This document shows positions 1 through 9,287 of a stretch of DNA of 64,000 nt, piece by piece (position 1 is the first letter of the stretch; each line of letters begins with the position of its first letter). The translations under genes were made by a program, and so were the position numbers. This stretch comes from Flavobacterium profundi (GTDB taxonomy: Bacteria > Bacteroidota > Bacteroidia > Flavobacteriales > Flavobacteriaceae). The notes under the pieces were generated by a model. It was not told the DNA's origin, did not search any database, and worked only from the letters and a program-made list of their open reading frames with translations. The DNA is taken from the NCBI RefSeq assembly GCF_006491645.1, contig NZ_VDCZ01000002.1:62001-126000 (forward strand). The letters run 5' to 3'.

Positions 1-324
1 AAAAACGACATCGAGCGGAATTTCCAAATGAATCGCTGCAGCATACGACCAAAGCATTGCTCCAATTTCATCTCCTTGAGTCGGCCATTCTTGAGGCATA
101 TCTGGAGTACCAATTTTTTCTCGATCTTCAGCAGTGGTAACAGCTAAATGTCCGGCTTCATGTAAAATATCACCAGGATATAATAGCTTGTTGTAATCAA
201 TTTCAATTCCTTTATTGGAAAGTGCTAAACCAGGTAAAAAAGTATCGTATGTAAGTTCCTTTTCCAAAACAGAAACACCTATTTCAGATAAAAAAGAAGT
301 AATTTTTTCAAGAGTAGCTTCCAT
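1..324 (-). CDS. Hypothetical HExxH protein, 3' part missing (window edge)
   Basis: An open frame runs leftwards from an ATG at 322-324 to the window edge, giving 108 residues with no stop. The visible part contains HEAGH at residues 55-59, the zinc-binding signature of a zincin-type metallopeptidase, and an acidic segment (GDEIGAM, about residue 85-91) that could hold a third ligand. There is no signal peptide, so it is probably cytoplasmic. It lies 6 bases downstream of the PP-loop ATPase gene stop, in the same direction, so the two are probably cotranscribed. I do not recognise the family; the peptidase assignment rests on the motif alone. Confidence 0.7.
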   Translation of the reverse strand, partial: MEATLEKITSFLSEIGVSVLEKELTYDTFLPGLALSNKGIEIDYNKLLYPGDILHEAGHLAVTTAEDREKIGTPDMPQEWPTQGDEIGAMLWSYAAAIHLEIPLDVVF

Positions 325-330
325 AATCGT

Positions 331-1053
331 TTATATTAAATCACAATACCAAAACCCGTAGGTATAAGGTGAATCTTCCGTTTTACAAACATCGTTTGAA
401 GAAGAGTTAGTAGGTTCATATTTTCGATACACAATTTCACCTAATTCAAAGGGAACGGGTTTTGAGAAGATAGGACCGTCAAATGTAAAGGTATGAAATT
501 CTCCGTTTTCACCACAAGGATCTACATTAGGAGGTAAATCATTGATGAAATTTTCATCGATAACACGACCTACAAATTCTTTACCTAAATATTTTTCGTT
601 GACACAAACAATAATCGTTTTAAAACCCAGTTCAAGAAATTCCTCAATTAGAGCTTTCGTATCTTTTTTCCATAAAGGAAATACTCCTGTAAAGTTGGCC
701 AAAGCCAATTTATCTTCTCTGTATTTTCGTAAATCTTCTAAGAAAATGTCTCCAAAAATAGAGTAATCAATGCCTTTTTCTTTAAATTCTAGCAAGGTCT
801 TACGCATTACTTCATCATAGATCTCCATAGTTGGCATTTCTGGAATCATCATTTTGGTTAAGGGTAACCCCATAAGCTCCGCTTGCTTTTCCAATAGTTC
901 GATACGCACACCATGCATCGAAATGCGTTGGTATTGCGAATTTACACTCGTAAGCAAGGTTTCAATTTCGTATTCGTTTTCTTGAAGGATTTTATATAAA
1001 GTTAAGGCCGAATCTTTGCCACTGCTCCAGTTAAAAATAGCTTTCTTTTTCAA
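331..1053 (-). CDS. Dph6-type PP-loop ATP-pyrophosphatase (DUF71)
   Basis: The 240-residue protein starts with a PP-loop, SSGKDS at residues 10-15, which binds ATP in adenylating enzymes of the HUP superfamily. Further blocks fit the Dph6/MJ0570 family: HGVRIELLEKQAELMGLPL, a FGDI segment, and a late GENGEFHTF motif. In archaea and eukaryotes the family performs the last amidation of diphthamide, but bacteria lack diphthamide, so the substrate here is unknown. The length is normal for the single-domain bacterial form. It is divergent from the aminopeptidase gene, with an 85-base gap before the ATG at 1139. Confidence 0.88.
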   Translation of the reverse strand: MKKKAIFNWSSGKDSALTLYKILQENEYEIETLLTSVNSQYQRISMHGVRIELLEKQAELMGLPLTKMMIPEMPTMEIYDEVMRKTLLEFKEKGIDYSIFGDIFLEDLRKYREDKLALANFTGVFPLWKKDTKALIEEFLELGFKTIIVCVNEKYLGKEFVGRVIDENFINDLPPNVDPCGENGEFHTFTFDGPIFSKPVPFELGEIVYRKYEPTNSSSNDVCKTEDSPYTYGFWYCDLI

Positions 1054-1138
1054 TTTTGGTATAATTATAGTGTAAACTTACAAAAAACGGTACATTATTG
1101 CACTAAGCTTTGTAAATTTGAAACAATTAATCCGAATC

Positions 1139-3220
1139 ATGAAATACTTCTATATTTTATTCTTTACTTTTTCGTTGGTAGCCCAACAAACCAAAAAAGT
1201 AGATTTTATTCAATGTGATGCTTTGGTACAACCAGATTTTTCTGAAAAAACAATAAAAGGAAAAGTGACTTATACCTTTGAGGTTTTAAGTGCGATAGAT
1301 ACAATTAGAATGGATGCTATTCGTATTGATTTTAAAGATTTTATAATTAATAATAAAGAAGTTGCCTATAAAAATTCTGGTAAAGAATTGTTACTTTTTG
1401 AAGGTTTTACTAAAGGAAAAAATACTGTTTCGTTTAGCTATGAAGCAAAACCTAAACAAACCTTATATTTTACTGGAGCAGGAGAAGATTTACAAATTTG
1501 GACACAAGGTCAAGGCAAAAATACCAGTCATTGGTTACCTAGTTTTGATGATGTAAATGAAAAAGTGATTTTTAATATAGCAATTGAATTTGATAAGGAT
1601 TTTGAAGTTTTATCCAATGGAATGCTTCATTCAATAGGAGAATATCCTCCTTTGTCTTCAAGTAATAAGGTTTGGGAATACAAAATGCAAAAACCCATGT
1701 CTTCCTATTTAGTCATGCTTGCCATTGGTAACTTTGCCAAACAAACCACAAGAACAAAATCAGGTTCCACTTTAGAATTTTATTTGGATAAAAAGGATGT
1801 TGCTAAATTTGAACCAACCTTTCGTTATTCCAAACAAATTTTTGAGTTTTTAGAAAAAGAAATAGGAGTGAAGTACCCTTGGAAAGTGTACCGACAAGTT
1901 CCAGTGAGAGATTTTCTATACGCAGGGATGGAAAATACCACTTCTACGATTTTTTCACAGGATTTTGTGGTAGATTCCATCGGTTTCAATGATAAAAACT
2001 ATTTAAATGTTAATGCACACGAATTGGCACACCAATGGTTTGGGGATTTAATTACCGCAAAGGAAAGTAAACACCATTGGTTACAAGAAGGTTTTGCTAC
2101 GTATTATGCTTTGTTAGCTGAAAAAGATGTTTTTGGCGACGATTATTTTTACAATCAGTTGTACCAATCTGCATTGGAATTAAAGCAAGCCAATACCTAT
2201 GATAGCATTCCTATTTTAAACGAAAAGGCGAGTTCGTTAACCTTTTACAAAAAAGGGGCTTGGGCTTTGCATGTTTTAAGAACGAATGTTGGAGCAAAAA
2301 ACTTTCAGAAAGCCGTTCAAAATTATTTGAAAAAGTATGCATTTCAAAATGTAACTACTGATGATTTTTTAGCAGAAATACAGAAAGTATCTCGTTATGA
2401 TGTGGCTTCTTTTAAAAAGAATTGGCTAGAAAATCCCACATTTAATTTAGAAGAAGCGATTGGTTATTTGATACAAAACGAATCGGTCAATCAATTGGTT
2501 GAATTTGGTAAAACCAACAACCATTTATCGAATGAAGCTTTGTTTGACAAATTTAGAACCATGATTCAATCCAAGTTGTATTATACTGTAAAACAAGAAA
2601 TCGTGTATGAAACGCAAAACTTGACAGAAGCACAGCAATTGGATATCTTAAAATTAGCTTTAACCACAAATGATATTAAAGTTAGACAAGCCGTTGCAGA
2701 AGTACTATCTCGCATACCCTTATCTTTTAAAAATGATTTTGAAACGCTATTAAATGATCCCTCTTACATTACTAGAGAGATAGCTTTATTTCGATTGTGG
2801 ACTAATTTTGAAGCTGATAGAGATCGTTTAGTTGCGATGTCTAAAGATTGGATAGGTTTGAATTACAATTTGAAATTAGCACATTTAACATTAACCATTG
2901 TTGGTTCCAATGATAATCCAGCAGTGCGAGAAAAAGCTGTACATGAATTAGAAACCTATACACAATTGCCTTATGAAGCTTCTGTACGCGAACCTGCATT
3001 AGAAACGTTGATTAAACTTGGAAAAATATCTGATACAGTATTAGAACAATTGATTGATGCTTCTTTACATCACAAATGGCAATTTGTAAAATTTGCAAAG
3101 GATAATATTAGGGTTTTAATATCTAATGACGAGTTTAGAGAAAAATTTATACTTTTAAAGGATAAATTGAACCCAACACAAAAAGAACGAATCGATTATT
3201 TTTTAAAGGAAACAGCATAA
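1139..3220 (+). CDS. M1 family metalloaminopeptidase, secreted
   Basis: This is a 693-residue zinc aminopeptidase of family M1 that removes N-terminal residues from peptides. The exopeptidase motif AGMEN is at residues 262-266, the zinc motif HELAH at 294-298 and the third ligand E317, giving the canonical HExxH-x18-E spacing. A signal peptide (MKYFYILFFTFSLVAQ) indicates export to the periplasm or surface. The frame could be extended to a TTG at 1118, but the ATG at 1139 places the signal peptide correctly and is preferred. The C-terminal 250 residues are helical, HEAT-like, as in other M1 enzymes. The patatin gene begins directly after the stop, so the two form an operon. Confidence 0.93.
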   Translation: MKYFYILFFTFSLVAQQTKKVDFIQCDALVQPDFSEKTIKGKVTYTFEVLSAIDTIRMDAIRIDFKDFIINNKEVAYKNSGKELLLFEGFTKGKNTVSFSYEAKPKQTLYFTGAGEDLQIWTQGQGKNTSHWLPSFDDVNEKVIFNIAIEFDKDFEVLSNGMLHSIGEYPPLSSSNKVWEYKMQKPMSSYLVMLAIGNFAKQTTRTKSGSTLEFYLDKKDVAKFEPTFRYSKQIFEFLEKEIGVKYPWKVYRQVPVRDFLYAGMENTTSTIFSQDFVVDSIGFNDKNYLNVNAHELAHQWFGDLITAKESKHHWLQEGFATYYALLAEKDVFGDDYFYNQLYQSALELKQANTYDSIPILNEKASSLTFYKKGAWALHVLRTNVGAKNFQKAVQNYLKKYAFQNVTTDDFLAEIQKVSRYDVASFKKNWLENPTFNLEEAIGYLIQNESVNQLVEFGKTNNHLSNEALFDKFRTMIQSKLYYTVKQEIVYETQNLTEAQQLDILKLALTTNDIKVRQAVAEVLSRIPLSFKNDFETLLNDPSYITREIALFRLWTNFEADRDRLVAMSKDWIGLNYNLKLAHLTLTIVGSNDNPAVREKAVHELETYTQLPYEASVREPALETLIKLGKISDTVLEQLIDASLHHKWQFVKFAKDNIRVLISNDEFREKFILLKDKLNPTQKERIDYFLKETA

Positions 3221-4129
3221 ATGAGAGCATTAGTTATATCAGGAGGAGGAAGCAAAGGAGCCTTTGCTGGAGGCGTAGCACAATATTTAATTGAAGATTT
3301 GCACAAAGATTATGATTTGTATCTTGGAACGTCTACAGGTAGTTTGTTAGTTTCTCATTTAGCGTTGCAAAAAGTTGAAAAAATCAAAGAAATATATACT
3401 TCGGTAAACCAAAATAGTATTTTCAGTAATTGTCCGTTTATTATTAAAAAAAGATATGGTGAAGATACCATAGCAATTAATCATTTTAACGTTTTCCGAA
3501 ATTTTATGAAAGGATCTAAAACGTTCGGTGAAAGTAAAAACTTAAAAAAATTAATTCGTAAAGTATTTACAGAAGAGGAGTTTGAAGAATTAAAAGGAGG
3601 TCCAAAAGAAATTATCGTTACGGTTTCCAATTTGTCTTTAAATATTGTGGAATACAAATCCATAAATGATTTTAGTTATGATGATTTTTGCGATTGGGTT
3701 TGGATTTCCTGTAATTATATACCTTTTATGTCTTTGGTACGAAAGGATAGTTTTGAATATGCTGATGGTGGTTTTGCTTCGATGATTCCAATTGAGGAAG
3801 CCATTAAAAGAGGTGCAACTCATGTAGATGCTATCATTTTGCAAAGTGAAACCAATTTATACAATCGAATGCCGGCTCGTGGTCCTTTTGGATTATTAAG
3901 TAATCTTTTTGCTTTTATGATGGATCGTATTGAATATCAGAATATTAAAATTGGTAAATACGAGGCGAAATTAAATAACGCGACCATCAATTTTTATTTT
4001 ACACCCACATTATTAACTACAAATTCATTGGTTTTCAATAAAAAACAAATGTTGGAATGGTGGAAAATTGGTTACGAATATGCCAAAACCAAAGAAATTG
4101 ACCGTCAGGAAATTCCTGATGAAGAATAA
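3221..4129 (+). CDS. Patatin-like phospholipase
   Basis: This 302-residue protein has the full patatin signature: the glycine-rich oxyanion loop GGGSKG (residues 8-13), the nucleophile elbow GTSTG with Ser38, and the catalytic Asp182 in ADGG. Patatins are Ser-Asp dyad lipid acyl hydrolases. No signal peptide is visible, so a cytoplasmic or membrane-peripheral location is likely. The ATG follows the aminopeptidase TAA with no gap, which suggests translational coupling. The physiological lipid is unknown. Confidence 0.9.
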   Translation: MRALVISGGGSKGAFAGGVAQYLIEDLHKDYDLYLGTSTGSLLVSHLALQKVEKIKEIYTSVNQNSIFSNCPFIIKKRYGEDTIAINHFNVFRNFMKGSKTFGESKNLKKLIRKVFTEEEFEELKGGPKEIIVTVSNLSLNIVEYKSINDFSYDDFCDWVWISCNYIPFMSLVRKDSFEYADGGFASMIPIEEAIKRGATHVDAIILQSETNLYNRMPARGPFGLLSNLFAFMMDRIEYQNIKIGKYEAKLNNATINFYFTPTLLTTNSLVFNKKQMLEWWKIGYEYAKTKEIDRQEIPDEE

Positions 4130-4153
4130 ATAATTAAATTTAAACTTTTATGT

Positions 4154-4161
4154 TATCTTTG
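4154..4161 (+). promoter_or_regulatory. Flavobacterial -7 element (TATCTTTG) of the LRR gene
   Basis: TATCTTTG matches the TAnnTTTG -7 consensus of Flavobacterium exactly and lies 17 bases before the ATG at 4179. The -33 TTG is weak; the best candidate is a TTA at 4134-4136. It lies after the patatin stop and so gives the LRR gene its own transcription start. Confidence 0.6.
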
Positions 4162-4178
4162 CCACCTTATCAAAAAAT

Positions 4179-6782
4179 ATGAAACAATTTTACACTTTTT
4201 TATTACTTGCTTGTAGTTTTTTGGTTCAAGCCCAAATAGTTACAATTCCAGATGCCAACTTTAAGTCGAAATTACTGAGTGCTAGTTCTTCTAATAGAAT
4301 TGCAAAAAATTTAAATGGAAATTACACTCGAGTTGACTTAGATAATAATGGAGAAATTGATCTTAATGAAGCCCATCAAATTAAAGAATTGGACGTATCA
4401 TATTCTAGCATTTCTGATTTAACAGGTTTAGAGTCATTTTCGAGTTTGGAGATTTTATATGCACGATTCAATACAATAACTACTGTAGATATTAGTCAAA
4501 ATATTAATTTAAAGAATTGTTACATAAGTAGTAATCAAATCACAAGTTTTGATGTGAGTCAAAATGTAAATTTAGTAAATCTTGATTTAGGATACAATCA
4601 TTTAACTAATATTGATCTAACTCAGAATACGAATTTAGAAAGTTTAGACATAGGCGGAAGTGTTCTTAATAATATTGATATCAGTCAAAATTTAGCTTTA
4701 AAATATTTAAATGTTAATGGAACTAATATCTCTAATTTAGATGTTACACAACATTTGGGTTTGTTAAATTTGTCAATTGCTGGGAATCCAATTACAAATA
4801 TAAATTTGCAAAATAATATTTTGTTAGAAAGTTTATTTATTAATCAAAACCAAGTATTAACAGGAATAGATTTAACTTACAATACCGCTTTAAAAAATTT
4901 AACTTTGTCCAATGTTCCTTTTAACACATTTGATCTATCAACCTTAACAAACTTGACCAATTTATACTTAGTAGGAGACAATCTTAATACCATTGATTTA
5001 AGTCAAAATACAGCACTTAAATTGTTTAAAACGTCAGGTAATAATTTCAGTACTATAGATTTAACGAATAATGTTAATTTAGAAGTTCTCGATATTTCTA
5101 ACAATCCAATTGTAAATATTGATTTAAGTCAGAATACAAAACTTAATGAAATTAGAGCTGTTAATACTTTATTAACCGTATTCGATTTGTCATACAGTAA
5201 TTTTCTTAGAAATATTCAATGTTATGATTCTCCTCAATTGGAATATATAAATATAAAAAATGGAATGCCATCTCTTCCTTTTTATAATTTATTTATTAGA
5301 AATTGTCCAAATTTACGCTATATATGTTGTGATGAAGATCAAGTAAACTTTGTTCAACAGCAAATTAATAATGCAGGTTATGCAAGTGTGTGTAATTTAA
5401 ATACTTATTGTTCATTTGTTCCCAATGGCACTTATTATGAAGTTACTGGAAATGTTGCATTAGACTTAAATAATGACGGTTGTAATAATGGTCAAGACGA
5501 TGTTAATGTACCAAATTTAAAATTTCAGATTGTTAAAGGACAGAATACAGGATTTATAATTTCTAATGGGTTAAACAATTATAATCTTCCTTTAATAGCT
5601 GGAAATTATACCATTACACCACAAATGGAAAACCCAAATTACTTTGTAATTAATCCTAATACTATTTCGGTTGATTTTCCAGTTCAAAACAGTCCTTATA
5701 TTCAAGATTTTTGTTTTACTCCAAATGGACAGCATTCTGATTTAGAAGTGTTTGTCTTTTCTACAATTCCTGCAAGGCCAGGTTTTGATGCTAAATATAA
5801 AATTGTTTATAGAAATAAAGGCAATAAAATAGAAAATGGACAAATTTCTCTTACTTATGAGGATACCGTTTTAGATTTTGTTTCTGCTGTTCCTTCTTAT
5901 AATTCTGCTACTACTGATTTATTATCATGGAATTTTTCCAATTTGCAACCTTTTGAAACAAGAGAAATTGAAGTTATTTTGAATGTTAATTCACCAATGG
6001 AAAATCCAGCAGTAAATATTGCAGATGTTTTAACTTATTCGGTAAACATTTCAACAGCAAATGTGGATGAAATGCCAAACGATAATTCTTTTCAGTTAAA
6101 TCAAACCGTTGTAGGTTCTTATGATCCAAATGATAAAACATGTTTAGAAGGAGAAAAAATAACTAGTAATGAAGTTGGTAATTATGTATATTATATTATA
6201 CGATTTGAAAATACAGGAACTTATCCTGCAGAAAACATTGTGATTAAAGATGTTATTGATATTAATAAATTTGATTTAAATACCATAGTTCCTTTAAAAG
6301 GTAGTCATGAGTATTTTACACGTATTAATAGTAACACGGTTGAATTTATATTTGAAAATATTAATTTAGATTTTAATGACGCATTCAATGATGGATATGT
6401 GGTTTTTAAAATTAAGTCATTGCCTAATTTACAAATTGGTGATTCATTTTCTAATAGTGCCAATATTTATTTTGACTATAATTTTCCTATAGTAACGAAT
6501 ACATACACTACTGTTGTAGAGAATACGTTGCATACAAATGAATTTGATTTTGATTCTGTTTTTTCAATATACCCAAATCCTGCAACTGAACTTTTAAATA
6601 TAGATATTGCTAATAATCTTAAAGTAACTAAAATTGAAATCTTTAATATTTTAAATCAAGTTGTTTTTACAGGCAATCATAGTATGAACAGTATTAATAT
6701 TTCTAATTTAGAAAGTGGAACATATTTTATTAAAGTTTCATCTGAAAATGGAGCTAAAACAATCAAAATTATCAAAAGATAA
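4179..6782 (+). CDS. Leucine-rich-repeat surface protein with type IX sorting tail
   Basis: The 867-residue protein has a signal peptide (MKQFYTFLLLACSFLVQAQ). Residues of roughly 50-370 form an irregular LRR solenoid with repeating units like NxxLxxLDxSxNxxxxIDLSQN. A middle region of about 430-770 is made of beta-sandwich-like modules, including the GSYDPNDK segment common in Bacteroidetes adhesins. The last 75 residues (from about IYPNPA to KTIKIIKR) are a type A sorting domain, which sends proteins across the outer membrane by the type IX system. Likely a cell-surface or secreted binding protein; the ligand is unknown. It is followed by an intrinsic terminator and stands alone as a transcription unit. 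Confidence 0.9.
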   Translation: MKQFYTFLLLACSFLVQAQIVTIPDANFKSKLLSASSSNRIAKNLNGNYTRVDLDNNGEIDLNEAHQIKELDVSYSSISDLTGLESFSSLEILYARFNTITTVDISQNINLKNCYISSNQITSFDVSQNVNLVNLDLGYNHLTNIDLTQNTNLESLDIGGSVLNNIDISQNLALKYLNVNGTNISNLDVTQHLGLLNLSIAGNPITNINLQNNILLESLFINQNQVLTGIDLTYNTALKNLTLSNVPFNTFDLSTLTNLTNLYLVGDNLNTIDLSQNTALKLFKTSGNNFSTIDLTNNVNLEVLDISNNPIVNIDLSQNTKLNEIRAVNTLLTVFDLSYSNFLRNIQCYDSPQLEYINIKNGMPSLPFYNLFIRNCPNLRYICCDEDQVNFVQQQINNAGYASVCNLNTYCSFVPNGTYYEVTGNVALDLNNDGCNNGQDDVNVPNLKFQIVKGQNTGFIISNGLNNYNLPLIAGNYTITPQMENPNYFVINPNTISVDFPVQNSPYIQDFCFTPNGQHSDLEVFVFSTIPARPGFDAKYKIVYRNKGNKIENGQISLTYEDTVLDFVSAVPSYNSATTDLLSWNFSNLQPFETREIEVILNVNSPMENPAVNIADVLTYSVNISTANVDEMPNDNSFQLNQTVVGSYDPNDKTCLEGEKITSNEVGNYVYYIIRFENTGTYPAENIVIKDVIDINKFDLNTIVPLKGSHEYFTRINSNTVEFIFENINLDFNDAFNDGYVVFKIKSLPNLQIGDSFSNSANIYFDYNFPIVTNTYTTVVENTLHTNEFDFDSVFSIYPNPATELLNIDIANNLKVTKIEIFNILNQVVFTGNHSMNSINISNLESGTYFIKVSSENGAKTIKIIKR

Positions 6783-6804
6783 CTATTTGATATATTAAAT
6801 TTAT

Positions 6805-6842
6805 AAAGCACTTAGAGAAATTATTTTCTAAGTGCTTTTTTT
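6805..6842 (+). terminator. Intrinsic terminator after the LRR gene
   Basis: AAGCACTTAGA at 6806-6816 pairs with TCTAAGTGCTT at 6827-6837, followed by a run of T. The stem is 11 bp with a 10-base loop. Confidence 0.85.
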
Positions 6843-6872
6843 CATTTTACTATAATTAAACTTAGGGAAAAC

Positions 6873-6892
6873 CCTAGATTTTAAAATCTAGG
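6873..6892. repeat. Perfect 20-bp palindrome
   Basis: CCTAGATTTTAAAATCTAGG reads the same on both strands. It lies between the LRR terminator and the SGNH hydrolase gene. It could be an operator or a second hairpin; there is no T-run directly after it. Confidence 0.5.
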
Positions 6893-6958
6893 TTTAATCC
6901 TATTCCATGACTTTATTAGTTTTCTCAACTTGCAATAGTAAAAAAAATACTATTCCTT

Positions 6959-8461
6959 ATGAGAACACAAATTTTATTCAAAACACTATTAAGATTTATA
7001 ATTTTAGTATCGTTTCAATTTGGATTTACCCAAAATATCCAAGTTAAAAGTTTGCCAGATGAACCTGGAGAAAGAAAAGCAACTTCCATCGTAAAATTAT
7101 TAGGTATTCCTTTAAATAATGTTTCAATTTCGGTGGTTTATGGAACCGATTCTTTAGAAGTTAAAAACGCTTTTATACTGAACAAGAAGAATCCTTCTAA
7201 ATATTTTGAGACCAAAGCCAGCCTTAAAGATTTAAAAAATGGAACTGTTGAAGCTACTGTCGTATTTCCTCATTCAGGTTTAGAACCAAAACCAAGAGAA
7301 AAGATTTTTACGAATGGTACTAAAGTCTATTTTTCATGGGCAAGAACTCATATTCCAAATGGAGCAACAGAAGAACTTACCATTAATAGTCCAGTGAGTA
7401 GTTTTGTAATGCCAAGACCTTTAACAATAGCTTATATGGGAGATTCTTATGCTTCTGGTGAAGGTGGTAAAGGAGATGAGCCATGGGAAAATGACGCTTG
7501 TCATCGTTCCAATAATAGTGGTGGTATTTTAGCAATAAAAAAATTAATTAGAGAAAGAAAAGATGTGGCTTTCGATTATGTGAATACAACGTGTAGTGGA
7601 GCAAGAGTAATTGACTTTTTTTTAGTAGCACAACCTGTTGATCCAAGTAAAAATGCAACCAAACAAGATAAGCAATTGGATATTGTTAAAAGTTGGTTAT
7701 CAAGAAAAAAATATGACGGTTTAGATATTTTACTTGCTGATGGTGGCGGTAATGATATTGGTTTTGGAAACCTTGTTGGTAGCGGCTTATTATCTTTTTT
7801 TAGAGAGTTAAGAACCGATAAAGCTCTTAACCAAGAATTAAATACAGCGCTCGATAATTTACCAGATGTTTATGAATCATTCATGAATTTTTTGAATGCA
7901 GAAATAACTCCTTCAAAAATTGTTTGGATGAATTATCCCAATCCTTTAATTGGTGAAGGAGATAGACTATGTTATCAACATCCGAGTGCATGCTGGGGAA
8001 TCCTAGAAAATCAAATTGCCAATGAAGATTGGGAATTTATAAACAATAATATATTTAAAAAATTAAATGATAGAGTAGCGGAAGCGGCAACCCTTCATGG
8101 TTGGGATTTAGTAGATGTCTCTAAAAAAGCAAACGGTTTTGGAGTTTGTAATTGTGAAGGATATTTTAATACACTTGGCCAATCCATAATGAGACAAGGT
8201 GATGAAAGAGGAACTTTTCACCCAAATATGAGAGGATTCAATATAATTTATAAAGAAGCAGTATATAAAAAATTAGATGCAAATGTGGATGCCATTTTCA
8301 AAGACAGAAGAATGTTAGCAATTAAGAAAGCGAAAGAAGCCGCTAAAGCAAAAATAAAATTGCAAAATAATAAGAAAAAAGAACTGACTTTAATTAATAA
8401 TCAATCCAATTTTTCGGATAAAATAAAACCTATTCAAAAAGTTTCAATTGAATCGAAATAA
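6959..8461 (+). CDS. SGNH/GDSL-type hydrolase, secreted
   Basis: A 500-residue protein with a signal peptide of about 25 residues, then an immunoglobulin-like N-terminal region and an SGNH hydrolase fold. Block I is MGDSYASGEGG with nucleophile Ser163, the oxyanion Asn265 sits in GGGNDIG, and the C-terminal catalytic histidine is probably His421 in FHPNMRG. Enzymes of this fold cleave esters of lipids, sugars or cell-wall acyl groups; the substrate cannot be read from sequence. The last 60 residues are lysine-rich and probably disordered. It starts an apparent three-gene operon with the two lipoproteins downstream (gaps of 17 and 26 bases). Confidence 0.82.
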   Translation: MRTQILFKTLLRFIILVSFQFGFTQNIQVKSLPDEPGERKATSIVKLLGIPLNNVSISVVYGTDSLEVKNAFILNKKNPSKYFETKASLKDLKNGTVEATVVFPHSGLEPKPREKIFTNGTKVYFSWARTHIPNGATEELTINSPVSSFVMPRPLTIAYMGDSYASGEGGKGDEPWENDACHRSNNSGGILAIKKLIRERKDVAFDYVNTTCSGARVIDFFLVAQPVDPSKNATKQDKQLDIVKSWLSRKKYDGLDILLADGGGNDIGFGNLVGSGLLSFFRELRTDKALNQELNTALDNLPDVYESFMNFLNAEITPSKIVWMNYPNPLIGEGDRLCYQHPSACWGILENQIANEDWEFINNNIFKKLNDRVAEAATLHGWDLVDVSKKANGFGVCNCEGYFNTLGQSIMRQGDERGTFHPNMRGFNIIYKEAVYKKLDANVDAIFKDRRMLAIKKAKEAAKAKIKLQNNKKKELTLINNQSNFSDKIKPIQKVSIESK

Positions 8462-8478
8462 TCTAAATGCAAAATAAT

Positions 8479-9261
8479 ATGAAAGCGTCATTAATATGTA
8501 TTGGTATCGTAACATTATTTATGTCATGCCACAACACAACACAAGCACAAATGGAAGGGAATTACACAGGAGAAATAAATGGAGCTATCATTACGCTGTC
8601 TTTACAAAAGCAAAGTAAAGATATGTATGTAGGAACCATGCAGGATGAGCAACAAACGTATGCTATAACTGCCCAAAAAGAAGAGAATTGCTTAAAAGGA
8701 AATGCAGTAGAGAACAATCTACAAATCAATATTATTGTTTCAGGTTGTTTGCAAAATAATCAAATAGATATGAGTTTTGATTTTAGTAATATTGGTTTAG
8801 CACAAACTCAAAATGTAGTTTTTACCAAAACTGGAAGTCAAAATGCTACAGTAGTCTCTAATCCAAAAACAGCAACAACACAAAAGAGTTCTAATACGGA
8901 AAGAGATTTAAATGTTGTGGGAGTTTGGAAACAAGAACAATTGTATAATTCAGGTTCTGGAGATGGTTTTTTTGGAGGCAGTTTTACGCAAAAAGTAGTT
9001 TTTTACACTGATGGCGGAATAGCAGATGGAGGAAGTCAAGCTACCATGAGTGGAAGTGATTATTCCGGAAGTTCCTCTTCAGGTTATGGCAATAAAGTAG
9101 CTGGTGTTAGCTGGTCCACGCAAAACAAACATTTATTCATTACGGTAACACAAAATGGACAAACTCAGACCGTTGATGTGGGTAAATACTATGTTGAAAA
9201 CGGAAAAATGTTGATTACTAGTCAAAATGGAACTAAAACCTTATTACTAAAAGTGCAATAA
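8479..9261 (+). CDS. Hypothetical lipoprotein
   Basis: A protein of 260 residues with a lipoprotein signal ending in LFMSC, lipidated Cys17. An ATG at 8467 would add four residues; the ATG at 8479 puts the signal peptide in the usual position. The N-terminal domain (to about residue 110) is beta-rich with an MEGNYTGEINGA pattern; a Ser/Gly-rich stretch around residue 180-200 links to a second beta-domain beginning VVGVWKQEQLY, a layout seen in lipocalin-like Bacteroidetes proteins. No enzyme motif is visible. It lies between the SGNH hydrolase and the Kelch-like lipoprotein, likely in one operon. Confidence 0.75.
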   Translation: MKASLICIGIVTLFMSCHNTTQAQMEGNYTGEINGAIITLSLQKQSKDMYVGTMQDEQQTYAITAQKEENCLKGNAVENNLQINIIVSGCLQNNQIDMSFDFSNIGLAQTQNVVFTKTGSQNATVVSNPKTATTQKSSNTERDLNVVGVWKQEQLYNSGSGDGFFGGSFTQKVVFYTDGGIADGGSQATMSGSDYSGSSSSGYGNKVAGVSWSTQNKHLFITVTQNGQTQTVDVGKYYVENGKMLITSQNGTKTLLLKVQ

Positions 9262-9287
9262 AAATGTTCAATTTTAAAGCAAAAATT